A DNA stretch of 64,000 bases from Natronoarchaeum philippinense (GCF_900215575.1 NZ_OBEJ01000002.1:372001-436000), one strand, 5' to 3'. Positions 16,254 through 25,248 are shown, numbered from the stretch's first letter. Numbers and translations are program-made. The notes: generated from the sequence alone by a model not told the origin.

Positions 16254-17492
16254 TTACGCTTCGTCGAAGAGGGTCTCGCCCTCGACCATGTGCTCCTCGA
16301 CGGCGTCCATGTCGAGCGTCAGGCCGAGACCGGGCTTCTCGGGGATCTCGATGTAGCCGTTCTCGATGACGTCCTCCTCGACGAGGTCCTCCCACCAGCC
16401 GAGTTCGTAGGAGTGGTACTCGACGGCGAGCGAGTTCGGGATCGAGGCGCCGACGTGGGCGCTTGCCATCGTTGCGATCGGCGAGGAGACGTTGTGCATC
16501 GCGACAGGGATGTAGTACTGGTTGGCAACGTCCGCGATCTTGCGGGTCTCGCGCATGCCGCCGACCTTGGGCATGTCGGGCGCGATCATGTCGACGGCCT
16601 GGTTCTCGATCAGGCGTCGCTCCTCGGTGACGCGGTAGCGGTTCTCGCCGACGGTGATCGGCGTCGTCGTGGACTTGGTGACTTCCTCCTGCACGTCGAG
16701 GTTCTCCGGCGGGACGGGGTCCTCGAGCCACCACACGTCGTAGTCCTCGATGGCGTCGGCGAGACGCTTTGCCGAGCCGCCCGAGAACGTCCAGTGACAG
16801 TCGAAGGCCACGTCGGCCTCGTCTTTGACTTCCTCGGTGACCTTCTCGACGATCTCTGCCTTGTGGCGGATCTCGCCGGGGCGGAGGTGGCGGTTCGCGC
16901 GGTCTTTCTCCAGCCCGGAGGGAACGTCGAGGTCGAACTTCAGGGCGTCGTAGCCCAGTTCGTCGACGACGCGGCGCGCTTCCTCGGCGCAGGCTTCGGG
17001 GTCGGCCTCTGCCTCGGTGTGACAGTCACAGTAGACGCGCATCTCGTCGCGGTACTTGCCGCCCAGCAGCTGGTAGGCGGGCACCTCCAGAATCTTGCCG
17101 GCCAGATCGTGCAGCGCGACCTCGATGCCGGCGATGGCGGTGATCGTGACGCCCTCGACGGAGCCCTCGCCGGACATCTTCTGGACGAGGTGCTCGTAGA
17201 GGCGGTCGATGTCGAGCGGGTTCTCGCCGATGACAAAGGGCTTCATGCGCTCGATCAGCTCGGGGACGCCGGCGCCCCAGTAGGCCTCGCCGGTGCCGAC
17301 GACGCCCGCGTCGGTGTAGATACGGACCAGCGTCCACGGGAAGTTCCCGTCGACCATCGTCGTCTGGACGTCGGTGATCTCGACGTCGCGGCCGCCGCCG
17401 CGCTCGTTGGTGACGCCCATCGTCTCCGAGGAGAGTTCTCGCATCGTGTACTCCGCGTTCGGATCGTGCAGATCCTCGTAGTTGACACCCAT
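16254..17492 (-). CDS. Sugar-acid dehydratase, enolase superfamily (xylonate/gluconate type)
   Basis: 412-residue enolase-superfamily enzyme, predicted to dehydrate an aldonic acid to its 2-keto-3-deoxy form, as in haloarchaeal pentose oxidation or the semi-phosphorylative Entner-Doudoroff route. The N-terminal cap contains TLVRIYTDAGVVGTGEAYWG. The barrel carries the metal ligands in DVAFDCHWTFSG, WWLEDPVPPEN and TVGENRYR, and a general-base histidine in VAMHNVSSPI. The extended N-terminus (DPNAEYTMRELSSETMG) resembles what I recall of xylonate dehydratase XacD; gluconate dehydratase is the alternative. It is divergent from aIF2-beta. Confidence 0.85.
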   Translation of the reverse strand: MGVNYEDLHDPNAEYTMRELSSETMGVTNERGGGRDVEITDVQTTMVDGNFPWTLVRIYTDAGVVGTGEAYWGAGVPELIERMKPFVIGENPLDIDRLYEHLVQKMSGEGSVEGVTITAIAGIEVALHDLAGKILEVPAYQLLGGKYRDEMRVYCDCHTEAEADPEACAEEARRVVDELGYDALKFDLDVPSGLEKDRANRHLRPGEIRHKAEIVEKVTEEVKDEADVAFDCHWTFSGGSAKRLADAIEDYDVWWLEDPVPPENLDVQEEVTKSTTTPITVGENRYRVTEERRLIENQAVDMIAPDMPKVGGMRETRKIADVANQYYIPVAMHNVSSPIATMASAHVGASIPNSLAVEYHSYELGWWEDLVEEDVIENGYIEIPEKPGLGLTLDMDAVEEHMVEGETLFDEA

Positions 17493-17501
17493 ACCTCCCT
17501 C

Positions 17502-17521
17502 TTTACTAAGCGCACAGTAAA
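17502..17521 (-). promoter_or_regulatory. TATA region of the dehydratase promoter within a 6-bp inverted repeat
   Basis: TTTACT (17502-17507) and AGTAAA (17516-17521) form an inverted repeat with an 8-nt spacer. Read on the minus strand, TTTTACTG is the TATA-like element about 25 nt upstream of the start at 17492. The repeat is short and could be accidental. Confidence 0.35.
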
Positions 17522-17621
17522 ACTTTGAGATATGCGTTTGTGGCGGCGATACTGTGTCACCGTGTGACGTGGCACTGACCGTTCCGAACGCGCTTTAGGT
17601 GCGCGTCGCGTGTGTCGTCCC

Positions 17622-18233
17622 ATGGACTACGAATCGAATCTCCAGCGAGCGATCGACGACATGCCGGAGATAGAGGGCAGCGACGAGCGCCTCTCGATCC
17701 CGGATGCCGCCGCACAGAAAGACGGTGCCTTCACTCGATTTACCAACCTCTCGGAGATCGCCGATCTCCTCTCCCGCGATCCCGAGCACGTCCACCGCTT
17801 CATCCAGCGCGAGCTGGGTACCAGCGGCACCTTCGAGGAGGGCCGCGGCCGCTACAACGGCGACTTCACCAACGGCGAGTTCGACGCCGCCATCTCGAAG
17901 TACGTCGACGAGTACGTGCTCTGTACGGAGTGTGGTCTTCCCGACACCCGCATCGTCCGCGAGAATCGGACGCCGATGCTGCGCTGTGACGCCTGCGGTG
18001 CGTTCCGTCCCGTCCAGAAGCGCAGTCAGGCGACCCAGCAACAGAGCGCCGAGGCCGTCGAGGAGGGCAAGACCTACGAGGTCAAGATCACCGGCACCGG
18101 CCGCAAGGGCGACGGCGTCGCCGAGAAGGGCAAGTACACGATCTTCGTCCCCGGCGCCAACGAGGGCGACGTGGTCCAGATCTACATCAAGAACATCTCC
18201 GGCACGCTGGCGTTCGCTCGCATCGCCAACTGA
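17622..18233 (+). CDS. eif2b: Translation initiation factor aIF2 subunit beta with TRAM domain
   Basis: 203-residue beta subunit of the heterotrimeric factor that brings Met-tRNAi to the small ribosomal subunit. Residues 1-130 hold the aIF2-beta alpha/beta domain (FTNLSEIADLLSRDPEHVHRF, RGRYNGDFTNGEFDAAI) and the zinc ribbon LCTECGLPDTR...RCDACGAF. The C-terminal 60 residues are a TRAM RNA-binding domain (YEVKITGTGRKGDGVAEKG), a fusion seen in halophiles. TTTAGG about 28 nt upstream supports the ATG at 17622 over an in-frame GTG 12 bp earlier. Confidence 0.95.
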   Translation: MDYESNLQRAIDDMPEIEGSDERLSIPDAAAQKDGAFTRFTNLSEIADLLSRDPEHVHRFIQRELGTSGTFEEGRGRYNGDFTNGEFDAAISKYVDEYVLCTECGLPDTRIVRENRTPMLRCDACGAFRPVQKRSQATQQQSAEAVEEGKTYEVKITGTGRKGDGVAEKGKYTIFVPGANEGDVVQIYIKNISGTLAFARIAN

Positions 18234-18504
18234 TTGCGGTCCGTTTTCGCCGTTCCGACGCACTCACAACCACCAGCGTCGCGGCTGCTTGGTGTTTCTA
18301 CTGTCGAAGTCAGTGTCGAAAAACCGGTCGAGCGGGGGACACTCGCCGGTCGGGGGAAACTGGCGAACCACGGAGCGTGCCGTGGGCGGTCGCAGCCGAG
18401 ACTGCCGACCACACAGTTGGATGCGTCTGAGTCGTCCTAAAACTTCCGGAACCATCGGTCGGTTTCACCAGTGTTGTCGTACAACGAAAGATTCCGAATC
18501 GCAG
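18234..18504. other. Intergenic region between convergent aIF2-beta and cobA
   Basis: 271 bp with no supportable gene. Short open frames on both strands lack family features and start signals. CGTTTTCG just after the aIF2-beta stop is the only T-run and could serve in termination. Nothing else stands out. Confidence 0.5.
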
Positions 18505-19170
18505 TCAGAACTCGGTTCCTTTCCGGGCGCCCTGTCCGGCGTCGATCGGGTGGGATTGCTTGCGCACCTCGGTGACGAGGTCGGCGCGGTCGAGCAACTC
18601 GGTCGGCTCTTCGTGGCCACCAGTCAGCACGAGTTCGAGGTCGTCGGCTTTCGCCTCGATCAGCGCGATCACGTCGTCGGCGTCGAGCAGTTCCTGTTGG
18701 ACTGCGTACAGGATCTCGTCGAGAATCAGCATGTGTACCGGGTCGTCTCCCCTCTCGCCAGCGACCAGTTCGCGGGCGCGTTCTAGTCCGGCCTCGGCTT
18801 CCGTCTCGTGTTCGGCGTCGTCGCGCGCGACGCCGAAGCCGTGCCAGCCGTAGTGGCCAGCGTTCTCGTAGGTGAACCCGGGGACGTGCTCGATAGCGTT
18901 GTACTCGCCGCGGACGTCCTCGACGGTCTCGGCGCCGCCCTTCATGAACTGGAGCATGTGGACGCGGTAGCCGTGACCGGCCGCGCGCAGGCCCATCCCC
19001 ATCGCGGCGGTCGTCTTGCCCTTGCCCGAGCCCCACCAGACCTGCACGAGGCCGAACTCCTCGGGCTCGCTCGGTTCGATCGGTTCGGCAGTCGGCGTCG
19101 CGCCGCCGACGCTGCGGTCCGGTTCGGTGCTGTCGGCTCCTCCGTCGTCGGTAGGTTCGCTGTCAGTCAT
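18505..19170 (-). CDS. cobA: Cob(I)alamin/corrinoid adenosyltransferase (CobA/BtuR family)
   Basis: 221-residue enzyme that transfers the adenosyl group from ATP to Co(I) corrinoids. The P-loop is VWWGSGKGKTTAAMG at about residues 45-59, followed by GHGYRVHMLQFMKGG, the GFTYENAGHYGWHGFG substrate loop, ILDEILYAV and VLTGGHEEPTELLDRADLVTEV. An acidic 40-residue N-terminal tail is a halophile addition. It is the last gene of the cobamide operon; its start overlaps the cbiZ stop by 8 bp. Its presence allows adenosylation of imported corrinoids before nucleotide-loop assembly. Confidence 0.93.
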   Translation of the reverse strand: MTDSEPTDDGGADSTEPDRSVGGATPTAEPIEPSEPEEFGLVQVWWGSGKGKTTAAMGMGLRAAGHGYRVHMLQFMKGGAETVEDVRGEYNAIEHVPGFTYENAGHYGWHGFGVARDDAEHETEAEAGLERARELVAGERGDDPVHMLILDEILYAVQQELLDADDVIALIEAKADDLELVLTGGHEEPTELLDRADLVTEVRKQSHPIDAGQGARKGTEF

Positions 19171-20182
19171 GGCTCTGAGTTTCGGTCGTTCGTCGCGGTT
19201 CGAACACCGTCGCCGAGCGCGTCGTTACGACGCCGTGGTCGGCGTCGGCGACGCTCGCCGGAAGCTCGCCGTCGTCGTACCGTGAGCGCAGGCTCGCCGT
19301 CACGGCGTCGCGGACGCAGGCCCGCGCCGCGGCGCCGACCGGCGTCCCGCTCCCCGAGAACAGCGCGATGCCGTCGTGCTCGCCGCCAGTCGGACTCCGA
19401 ACCGCCGGACAGCCGACGATCACCGCGTCGGTCGTCGTACCGGGGAATCCGGTTTCGCGCACCAGCGTGGCGGTCTTGGCCTCGGCGACGACGGCGACGA
19501 GGTTCGCCAGCGCGCCCTCTGTCAGCGTCCGGCCGGCGTAGAGCACGAGATTGACCGTTCCAGGCGTATACTCGTCGGCGCCGTCGGGCGGGCGGGGCGA
19601 CGCCGCTGCGGCGTCTGCCTCGGCCGGAAACAGCCCGGCGGGGTTCGAGACGCCAGCGGTGGCGACCGCCGTCATGGTCGCTCCGTCGCTGTCCTCGATG
19701 TCGGCGTCGAGCCGCGCCGCGCGGGCGTGCTGCATGTCGACGCCGGTCAACAGCGCCGGCCCGTCGGTGTCCTCGGGAGCGCCAGCGTCTTGACGAGGCG
19801 AAGCCGAGTCAAGGCTCGATGAGCTCTGCTCATCGGCGACTGAGGGCTCGCTGGACTCCCGTCCAGCGGCGTCCTGACGAGTCTGCGAGTCAGGGCTCGA
19901 CGAGTCTCGCTCGTCGGCGTCCCGATGAGTCGAAGCCGAATCGGGGCTCGACGAACTCCGTTCGTCGGCGTCGAAGCCAGCGGCACGAAGCCGTTCGTCG
20001 ACGTAGGCGTCGAGGTCGGTCCGTGCCCACCCCTCCGGCACCGAGACGTTGTACGCGGCGTCGGCGTCGCGCCGGCCCCCCGCCCATCCGGTCGAGAGCC
20101 ACGTCGATCCCGGCGCGTGCAGCCGGCAGACGCCGCCGCGCACGTCGATCTCCGGCATCGCGGCGTCCCCGCGATCAGCCAT
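19163..20182 (-). CDS. cbiZ: Adenosylcobinamide amidohydrolase, with an inserted repeat tract
   Basis: 339-residue salvage enzyme that cleaves adenosylcobinamide (and often pseudocobalamin) to adenosylcobyric acid so CbiB can rebuild the aminopropanol arm. Conserved blocks are STGWAGGR, AYNVSVPEGW, LLTGVDMQHA, ATAGVSNPAGLFPAEA, GTVNLVLYAGRTLTEGALANLVAVV and TTTDAVIVGCP. Between YVDERLRAAGF and LLTGVDM about 65 residues of Ser/Asp/Arg-rich repeats interrupt the fold (19785-19967). The tract stays in frame and the following motifs are intact, so the enzyme is probably active with a surface loop. The start at 20182 overlaps the cobD stop by 8 bp. Confidence 0.92.
   Translation of the reverse strand: MADRGDAAMPEIDVRGGVCRLHAPGSTWLSTGWAGGRRDADAAYNVSVPEGWARTDLDAYVDERLRAAGFDADERSSSSPDSASTHRDADERDSSSPDSQTRQDAAGRESSEPSVADEQSSSSLDSASPRQDAGAPEDTDGPALLTGVDMQHARAARLDADIEDSDGATMTAVATAGVSNPAGLFPAEADAAAASPRPPDGADEYTPGTVNLVLYAGRTLTEGALANLVAVVAEAKTATLVRETGFPGTTTDAVIVGCPAVRSPTGGEHDGIALFSGSGTPVGAAARACVRDAVTASLRSRYDDGELPASVADADHGVVTTRSATVFEPRRTTETQSHD
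19785..19967. repeat. Intragenic array of about four 51-bp hairpin units in cbiZ
   Basis: Each full unit contains two short hairpins. First-type stems are CTTGAC/GTCAAG (19789/19808), CCTGAC/GTCAGG (19873/19889) and CCCGAT/ATCGGG (19921/19940). Second-type stems are CGATGAG/CTCATCG (19817/19829), CGCTGGAC/GTCCAGCG (19849/19861), CGACGAG/CTCGTCG (19898/19910) and CGACGAA/TTCGTCG (19949/19961). Stem sequences differ between units but both arms change together. The second unit has lost its first hairpin. The tract encodes Ser/Asp-rich peptide repeats in frame. Confidence 0.85.
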
Positions 20183-21185
20183 CCGCGAGCACCTCCAGCA
20201 GCCGGTCGTTGGCCGCTCGGTCCTTGACGGCAACCCGGATATGAGAGTCCAGCCCGCGGAACGTTCTGGCGTCCCGGAGCGCGATGCCGTTCTCGCGGGC
20301 GCGGTCGAGCACGGCGTCGACCGACCGGTCGCCACAGTCGAGCAGCAAGAACGGCGCGTCGGATGGGTGGACGCCGAACCGGTCGTCCAGCGCGGCGCGC
20401 AGCCGATCCCGCTCGCTGGCGATACGGCCGCGCGTCTCGGCGACGAACGACTCATCACGCAGGCAATGGGCTCCGACGGCGGCCGCGGGCGTCCCGAGGT
20501 TCCACGCTCGGCGCGCCGTCGCCAGATTGTCGAACCGATCGCCAGTCGCCACCGCGAAGCCGGCGCGTAGGCCGGGGAGACCGAACAGCTTGGTCAGCGA
20601 TCGGGCGACGACCGCGCCCTCGTGGCCGGCCAGCGACGGCCGATCGGTGAAGCCGAGAAACGCCTCGTCGACCAGCAGCGTCGTTCCGGTGGCCGCGCAG
20701 TCGTCGGCGAACGCCGAGAGCGCGTCGGGATCGTACGCGTCGCCGGTCGGGTTGTTCGGGTTGCAGACGATCACGAGATCGTACGCTTCGGGGTCGGCGT
20801 CGAGCAGCCGATCGTGGGCGACGAACTCGGGAGCGGCGCCCTGCAGGCGCACCTCGCGGGCGTACTCGCCGAAGCTCGGCGCCGGAACGAGCGCGTCGTC
20901 GCCGGGCGTCAGCGCGCACTCGATCGCAAATCTGATCGCCGCCAGCCCGCCGGGCGTCGGGACGATCTGATCGGGTACACAACCGACGTATTCGGCCGCG
21001 GCAGCGCGAAACTCCGGATAGCCGTCGTCGGGATACCGGCGAGAGCGCTCCAATGCAGCGCCGTAGACCCCCCCGACGCCGTCGGGCGTCCGGGTGTTGA
21101 CGTTCGCGCTAAAATCGAGCACGTCCGTATCGGACTCGCCGCCGTGAGGTACCCGACCGACTCGGTCGAGGGCGTCAGGCTCCAC
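20175..21185 (-). CDS. cobD: L-threonine-O-3-phosphate decarboxylase-like aminotransferase
   Basis: 336-residue PLP-dependent fold-type I enzyme. In cobamide synthesis it decarboxylates threonine phosphate to the aminopropanol phosphate that CbiB attaches to cobyric acid. Features are VLDFSANVN at the N-terminus, [57 protein letters not shown] (the PLP lysine is the K of SLTK) and a C-terminal domain with HIRVAVKD. It resembles histidinol-phosphate aminotransferase, but context favours CobD. The GTG at 21185 gives an 11-bp overlap with cobT and a normal N-terminus; the ATG further upstream would add about 20 residues. Confidence 0.9.
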   Translation of the reverse strand: MEPDALDRVGRVPHGGESDTDVLDFSANVNTRTPDGVGGVYGAALERSRRYPDDGYPEFRAAAAEYVGCVPDQIVPTPGGLAAIRFAIECALTPGDDALVPAPSFGEYAREVRLQGAAPEFVAHDRLLDADPEAYDLVIVCNPNNPTGDAYDPDALSAFADDCAATGTTLLVDEAFLGFTDRPSLAGHEGAVVARSLTKLFGLPGLRAGFAVATGDRFDNLATARRAWNLGTPAAAVGAHCLRDESFVAETRGRIASERDRLRAALDDRFGVHPSDAPFLLLDCGDRSVDAVLDRARENGIALRDARTFRGLDSHIRVAVKDRAANDRLLEVLADG

Positions 21186-22227
21186 CGTCGGCACCTCCGG
21201 AGTCTTCCGGTCCGCTCCCGCCGGACGCCGACGCGTCGGCGCCGACATCCAGCCGGTCGTAGACGGCTTCGATCCGGCCGCGTACGGCGCGCATCGGCGT
21301 CTCGGCCTCGGCTGCGAGCGCAAGCGCGCCGCCCGCGCCGACGCCTTCCTTGGCTTCGCCGGCGACGTACCGGTCCATTGCGACGTGGTTCGAGCGCTCG
21401 AACTCGGGGTCGGTGACGGTCAAATCGAGGTCGAACGCCCCCGCCGCGGCGTCGAGGTCGACGTTCGGGTCCTCGTCGACGAACGCCGTCGTCGCCAGCG
21501 AGAGCGGCAGCGTGATGCCGGAGTGACGCACCAGCGCGGCGGCGGCGAGCAGCTGTGTTCCGCCCGCCAGCGTGACCGACGTACCGGCGGCCGCGGCGCC
21601 GATCGCCAGCCCCGCGACGGTCGCAAGCACGGGATCGCCGACGCGCCGAACCGCTTCGATAGGATCGCCCGCGAGATCCCCCGCCTCGACGCCGCTCTCG
21701 GCCAGCGCGTCCGCGACGACGCGGCGCTTGAGGTCGGTGGGGTTCTCGGCCAGCGACGAGGAGACGCCCACGTCCTCGCCGAGCGCCCGCAGGACGCCGA
21801 GGGCCGTCGTCGTGCCGCCGGGAATCGTCTCGCCGATCAGTAGCTCGTCGTCGGGCAGTGCGCGGCCGAACTCGCGAGCCGTAGCGAGAATCTCGTCGGC
21901 GTCCGGCACCGCGATAGGATCCCGAACGTCCCGCCCCGGTCGGGCGTCGACGCCGACCGTCGGCGCGCCCGTCTCGGCGTCGAGCCCGGCGTCAACGACC
22001 GTGAGGTCGAAGCCGACCGCTTCGCGGACTGCTCTCGTCAGGACCGCCGGCGTCGGACAACCGGTCGGGCTCACGGGGACGTGCTCGCCGGTGATCGGCC
22101 GCCCGTACGCGACGATCTCGGCGTCGATCGCGGGCGTGTGGGCCATCAGCTCCCGGGTCGCGCCGGCCGCGCTGATCCCCTCGATCTCGGCCGTGCGGGT
22201 CGCCCCCGCCGCGAGAACGAGTCTCAC
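21175..22227 (-). CDS. cobT: Archaeal CobT-like nicotinate-nucleotide phosphoribosyltransferase
   Basis: 350-residue protein of the archaeal CobT-like family, expected to make alpha-ribazole phosphate (or another lower-ligand nucleotide) from nicotinate mononucleotide. Visible blocks are [84 protein letters not shown] and [17 protein letters not shown]. These include the conserved glutamate and glycine-rich stretches of the family. It overlaps cobY by 4 bp and cobD by 11 bp. The extreme C-terminus is a Gly/Asp-rich tail. Which base is activated cannot be read from sequence. Confidence 0.88.
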   Translation of the reverse strand: MRLVLAAGATRTAEIEGISAAGATRELMAHTPAIDAEIVAYGRPITGEHVPVSPTGCPTPAVLTRAVREAVGFDLTVVDAGLDAETGAPTVGVDARPGRDVRDPIAVPDADEILATAREFGRALPDDELLIGETIPGGTTTALGVLRALGEDVGVSSSLAENPTDLKRRVVADALAESGVEAGDLAGDPIEAVRRVGDPVLATVAGLAIGAAAAGTSVTLAGGTQLLAAAALVRHSGITLPLSLATTAFVDEDPNVDLDAAAGAFDLDLTVTDPEFERSNHVAMDRYVAGEAKEGVGAGGALALAAEAETPMRAVRGRIEAVYDRLDVGADASASGGSGPEDSGGADGGA

Positions 22228-22850
22228 AGCAGCGCCTCCGCGATCTCGGCGTCCTTGTTCCGGTTCACGTTCACTGCCAATCGTGCGTCGTAGCTCAGGG
22301 ACATGGTCTGAGTCGGGTCGTCGTCAGATGCGATATTGAGACCGGTCGGCGCGAGCTCACTGGGGGCGGGGCGTGCAACGCCCACGACATCGGCGTCTAC
22401 CTCGCCCGGATCGAACGCCGTGTCGACGCCGACGCCGAGACGGCGTTTGAGCGCCGCAGGGACACAGACCGTCACCGGACCGGTGTCGTGAGCTTCCAGC
22501 GCGGCGTCGACGAGGTCCGCGCCGAGCAGCGGGAGGTCGGCCGCGACCGTGAGAACGGGCGCGCCGACCTGGTCGAGCGCGCCCGCCAGATCCTCGACGT
22601 ACCCCTCGCCCGGCGTCTCGATCAGGTTCGTCCGGCCGTCGAGGTGCTCGCGCGTCGCCGGCGTCGCGGGCGACACCGCGGCGTGGACGGCATCGACCGC
22701 GCTGGCGTCGAGCGCGGTCAGCACTCGATCGACCATCGGTCGGCCGCCGACCTCGAACAGCGGCTTCTCGATCCGATCGTCGGAGCGCTCGTGGTCGAGC
22801 GAGGCCGCAAGCCGCCGCCCCTCGCCGCCACACATCAGGACGGCGTCCAC
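22224..22850 (-). CDS. cobY: Adenosylcobinamide-phosphate guanylyltransferase
   Basis: 208-residue nucleotidyltransferase that transfers GMP to adenosylcobinamide phosphate. It is the archaeal non-orthologous replacement for CobU. The N-terminus [18 protein letters not shown] is the GTP-binding loop, followed by [45 protein letters not shown] and a CobY-type C-terminal strand region ([25 protein letters not shown]). The GTG at 22850 is preferred over the ATG at 22835 because residues VDAVL form the first strand. It overlaps cobS by 16 bp and cobT by 4 bp. Confidence 0.9.
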   Translation of the reverse strand: MDAVLMCGGEGRRLAASLDHERSDDRIEKPLFEVGGRPMVDRVLTALDASAVDAVHAAVSPATPATREHLDGRTNLIETPGEGYVEDLAGALDQVGAPVLTVAADLPLLGADLVDAALEAHDTGPVTVCVPAALKRRLGVGVDTAFDPGEVDADVVGVARPAPSELAPTGLNIASDDDPTQTMSLSYDARLAVNVNRNKDAEIAEALL

Positions 22851-23608
22851 GCGATCACCTCCGGAAAGAGTTCCCACGCGATCAGCCCGCCGTACAGCCC
22901 CGCCAGCCGGCCGAGCTCGTTCGTGGCGCCGAAGGCGTCGCCGCCGGCGCCGCCGAGCGCGCGGTCCGACCAGCGACCGACGGCCCCCGCCGCGAGGAGT
23001 GCCCCGGCGACGGCGCCCGTCGCGGCGAGACTCGGCCACGTCAGTGCGAGGGCGGGCAGCGCGAGTAGCGCCGACGGGACGAGCGAGCGGGCGCCGTTGT
23101 CGGCCGTGAACTGCGACCCCAGCCCCTCGTGGGCGGGGGCGCCGAGACACGCCAGCGCGGCCATCCCGAACTTCGCGCCGACTTCGGCGGCGACGACGAT
23201 GCCGACTGCGGCGAGCAGGGTGATGCCGGCGAGCGCGAGTGCTGCCAGCGCGAGGCCCGCGACGACCAGCGCGACCGCGAGCACCGCGCCGACGCCGACG
23301 GTCGTGTCCTTCATGACTTCGCGCCGGCGCTCGGTATCACCGTGGACGACGGCGGCGTCGCCCAGATCAGCGAGCCCGTCGACGTGGTTGATCCCGGTCA
23401 GCGCGTAGACTGCGGCGACGTAGCAAAACGCCCGCGCCGGATCAGGCGCGGGAATCGCCAGCGCGAGCGCGGCGACGCCGCCGAGGAGGTAGCCGACCGG
23501 GAGAAACGCCGCCGGCGTCGCGGCGAAGGCGTCCCACGCGTCGGCGTCGCGGCCGGCCGGCAGTCGCGTCAGGAAGCCGACCGCGCCGGCAAGCGCTTTC
23601 AGGCCCAC
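22835..23608 (-). CDS. cobS: Adenosylcobinamide-GDP ribazoletransferase (cobalamin synthase)
   Basis: 257-residue integral membrane enzyme that joins adenosylcobinamide-GDP to alpha-ribazole (phosphate). Family motifs are AVGFLTRLPAGR at the N-terminus, ALTGINHVDGLADLGDA with the catalytic acidic residues, MKDTTVGVGAVLAVAL and six or so hydrophobic helices rich in Ala/Leu/Val. The start is GTG and overlaps the cbiB stop by 10 bp. It should act in the cytoplasmic membrane together with CbiB, next in the operon. Confidence 0.93.
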   Translation of the reverse strand: MGLKALAGAVGFLTRLPAGRDADAWDAFAATPAAFLPVGYLLGGVAALALAIPAPDPARAFCYVAAVYALTGINHVDGLADLGDAAVVHGDTERRREVMKDTTVGVGAVLAVALVVAGLALAALALAGITLLAAVGIVVAAEVGAKFGMAALACLGAPAHEGLGSQFTADNGARSLVPSALLALPALALTWPSLAATGAVAGALLAAGAVGRWSDRALGGAGGDAFGATNELGRLAGLYGGLIAWELFPEVIAWTPS

Positions 23609-24510
23609 ACCAGCACCTCCCAGAGGACGGCGGCGGCGTACGCCAGCAGCCCAGCGGAGCCGACCAGCGAGATCGCGCGCTCGGCGTCCTCGACTGTCGG
23701 CAGCGACGCGACGCCGTTGAGCGTGTAGCTACCGGGCTTTTCGAGCTTGATCTGGAGGGCGCTGGCGACGGTCCCCATCGGCCACCCCGAGTTCGGCGAC
23801 GGCGGCGCGCTGGACCACCGACGAGCCGACAGCATCGGGTCGGGCGAGCGCGCGACCGCGGTCAGGGCCAGCGCGCTCAGCCGAGCGGGCAGCCACATCA
23901 CGGCGTCGTCGAGCCGCGCGGACAGCCAGCCGTGGGGTTTCGATGGGTAGCCGAGCATCGAGTCCAGCGTGTTGACGGCTTTGACCCACGCCGCCGCGCC
24001 CGCGGCGAGCGCGAGCGACTCCGGGGCGAGCAGGGCGAACGCGAGCAGGGGCGCGACCAGCCCGTCGGCGAGATTCTCGGCGGCGCTCTCGACGGCCGCG
24101 CTACGCAACTGCTCGGCCGAGAGATCGGCGGCGTCCCGACCGGCCAGCGCGGGGAGCCGGTCGCGCGCGGCCTCGATGTCGGTCGCGCTCGCGGCGACGA
24201 CGCCGGCGGCCTCGTCCAGCAGGAGTCGCAGGCTCGTCGTCGAAAACAGCGCGAGCCCCGCCAGCACGCCGCCCGCGATGGGGTGGACGAACGAACCGAG
24301 CGCGACGACGCCGCCGACCGCGAGGCCGGCCGCGATCGGGCACAGCAGCGCGATCCAGAAGCTCACCGACCGCGGGAGCGTCCAGTCCCGATCCAGCGGC
24401 GCGACCAGCCGGCCGAACAGCGCGACCGGATGGATTCGCGCCGGGGGCTCGCGGACGAGCCAGTCCAACGCGGCTGCGAGAGCGATCGCGCCTGCCGCGA
24501 TCAGCGACAC
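23599..24510 (-). CDS. cbiB: Adenosylcobinamide-phosphate synthase (CbiB/CobD family)
   Basis: 303-residue membrane protein that attaches aminopropanol phosphate to adenosylcobyric acid. The start is GTG. Motifs include LDWLVREPPARIHPVALFGRL, DLSAEQLRSAAVESAAENLADGLVAPLLAF (the ESAAENLxDG core), KAVNTLDSMLGYP and SPNSGWPMGTVASALQIKLEKPG. Multiple membrane helices lie between. It overlaps the HAD gene by 10 bp and cobS by 10 bp. With CbiZ this closes the cobinamide salvage loop. The CobD product downstream provides the aminopropanol arm. Confidence 0.94.
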   Translation of the reverse strand: MSLIAAGAIALAAALDWLVREPPARIHPVALFGRLVAPLDRDWTLPRSVSFWIALLCPIAAGLAVGGVVALGSFVHPIAGGVLAGLALFSTTSLRLLLDEAAGVVAASATDIEAARDRLPALAGRDAADLSAEQLRSAAVESAAENLADGLVAPLLAFALLAPESLALAAGAAAWVKAVNTLDSMLGYPSKPHGWLSARLDDAVMWLPARLSALALTAVARSPDPMLSARRWSSAPPSPNSGWPMGTVASALQIKLEKPGSYTLNGVASLPTVEDAERAISLVGSAGLLAYAAAVLWEVLVWA

Positions 24511-25166
24511 GGCGATCCCCCCGCACCATCCGGCTTCGTCGCTTCCGCGTCGGCGTCCAACCGCTCCGGCACCGCCGACAGCGACGCGTCGTCGAGCAGG
24601 ATCGCCGTCCCACCACAGGCTTCGATCCCGCCGTCGGTTCGGGGGTCGTCGCCGACGTGGACGAGCGCGTCGACGCCGACGCCGAGAGCGTCAGCGACGG
24701 CCTCGAACGCCCGCCGATCGGGCTTTCGCCAGCCGCAATCGACGCTGGCGACGACGGCGTCGAACAGGCGTCGGTCGAGGTCCGAGCGGTTGAGCGCGCG
24801 CTCGACCAGTCCCGGAACGCTGCAGTTCGAGAGCACGCCGACGCGGCCCGCGTCGGCTGCCGCCGCGACGGCCTCGACCGCGTTCGGGCGCGTCTCGACG
24901 GGCGCGTCGAACGCCGCGGCGACGGCGGCGTCGACGGTATGCTCGGGGACGCCGACGCCGCAACTCTCCAGCGCAGCGCCGACGTGGTCCGGCAGCGGGA
25001 CTTCGGCGCCGTCTGGCGCGTCGACGTGCGGTTCGGCGTAGGCCTGTGACCAGTTTTCGGGCACGCTCACGCCGCGCTCGGCGAGTTCTCGGCCCACCGC
25101 GCTCGCCGGTGACGACGGCGGATCGACGCGCACCAGCGTGCCGAACAGATCGAACGTTACTGCCAC
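24501..25166 (-). CDS. HAD-superfamily hydrolase heading the cobamide operon
   Basis: 221-residue haloacid-dehalogenase-like phosphatase. Motif I is AVTFDLFGTLVRVD (first Asp nucleophile), motif II is VGVLSNCSVPG, motif III includes GWRKPDRRAFEAV and motif IV is LVHVGDDPRTDGGIEACGGTAI. The GTG at 25166 starts the protein one strand before motif I. It is the promoter-proximal gene of an eight-gene operon and overlaps cbiB by 10 bp. Family phosphatases remove phosphate from small metabolites. Context suggests an alpha-ribazole-phosphate or cobalamin-phosphate phosphatase, since no CobC or CobZ is visible here; this is inference. Confidence 0.8.
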   Translation of the reverse strand: MAVTFDLFGTLVRVDPPSSPASAVGRELAERGVSVPENWSQAYAEPHVDAPDGAEVPLPDHVGAALESCGVGVPEHTVDAAVAAAFDAPVETRPNAVEAVAAAADAGRVGVLSNCSVPGLVERALNRSDLDRRLFDAVVASVDCGWRKPDRRAFEAVADALGVGVDALVHVGDDPRTDGGIEACGGTAILLDDASLSAVPERLDADAEATKPDGAGGSPCR

Positions 25167-25248
25167 TACCGACGGATTAGTGCAAGTCGACTTGAATACC
25201 GCGGTCGTCGGGCTCCCGTCCACCCCATTCGTTTCTGCATAGAATCCA

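Noticed and set aside
18234-18504. Small open frames after aIF2-beta
   Set aside because: No domain, no start signal, and composition unlike neighbouring proteins.
19163-20182. cbiZ as a broken gene because of the repeat insertion
   Set aside because: The tract is a multiple of three, has no stop codon, and the motifs on both sides are intact.
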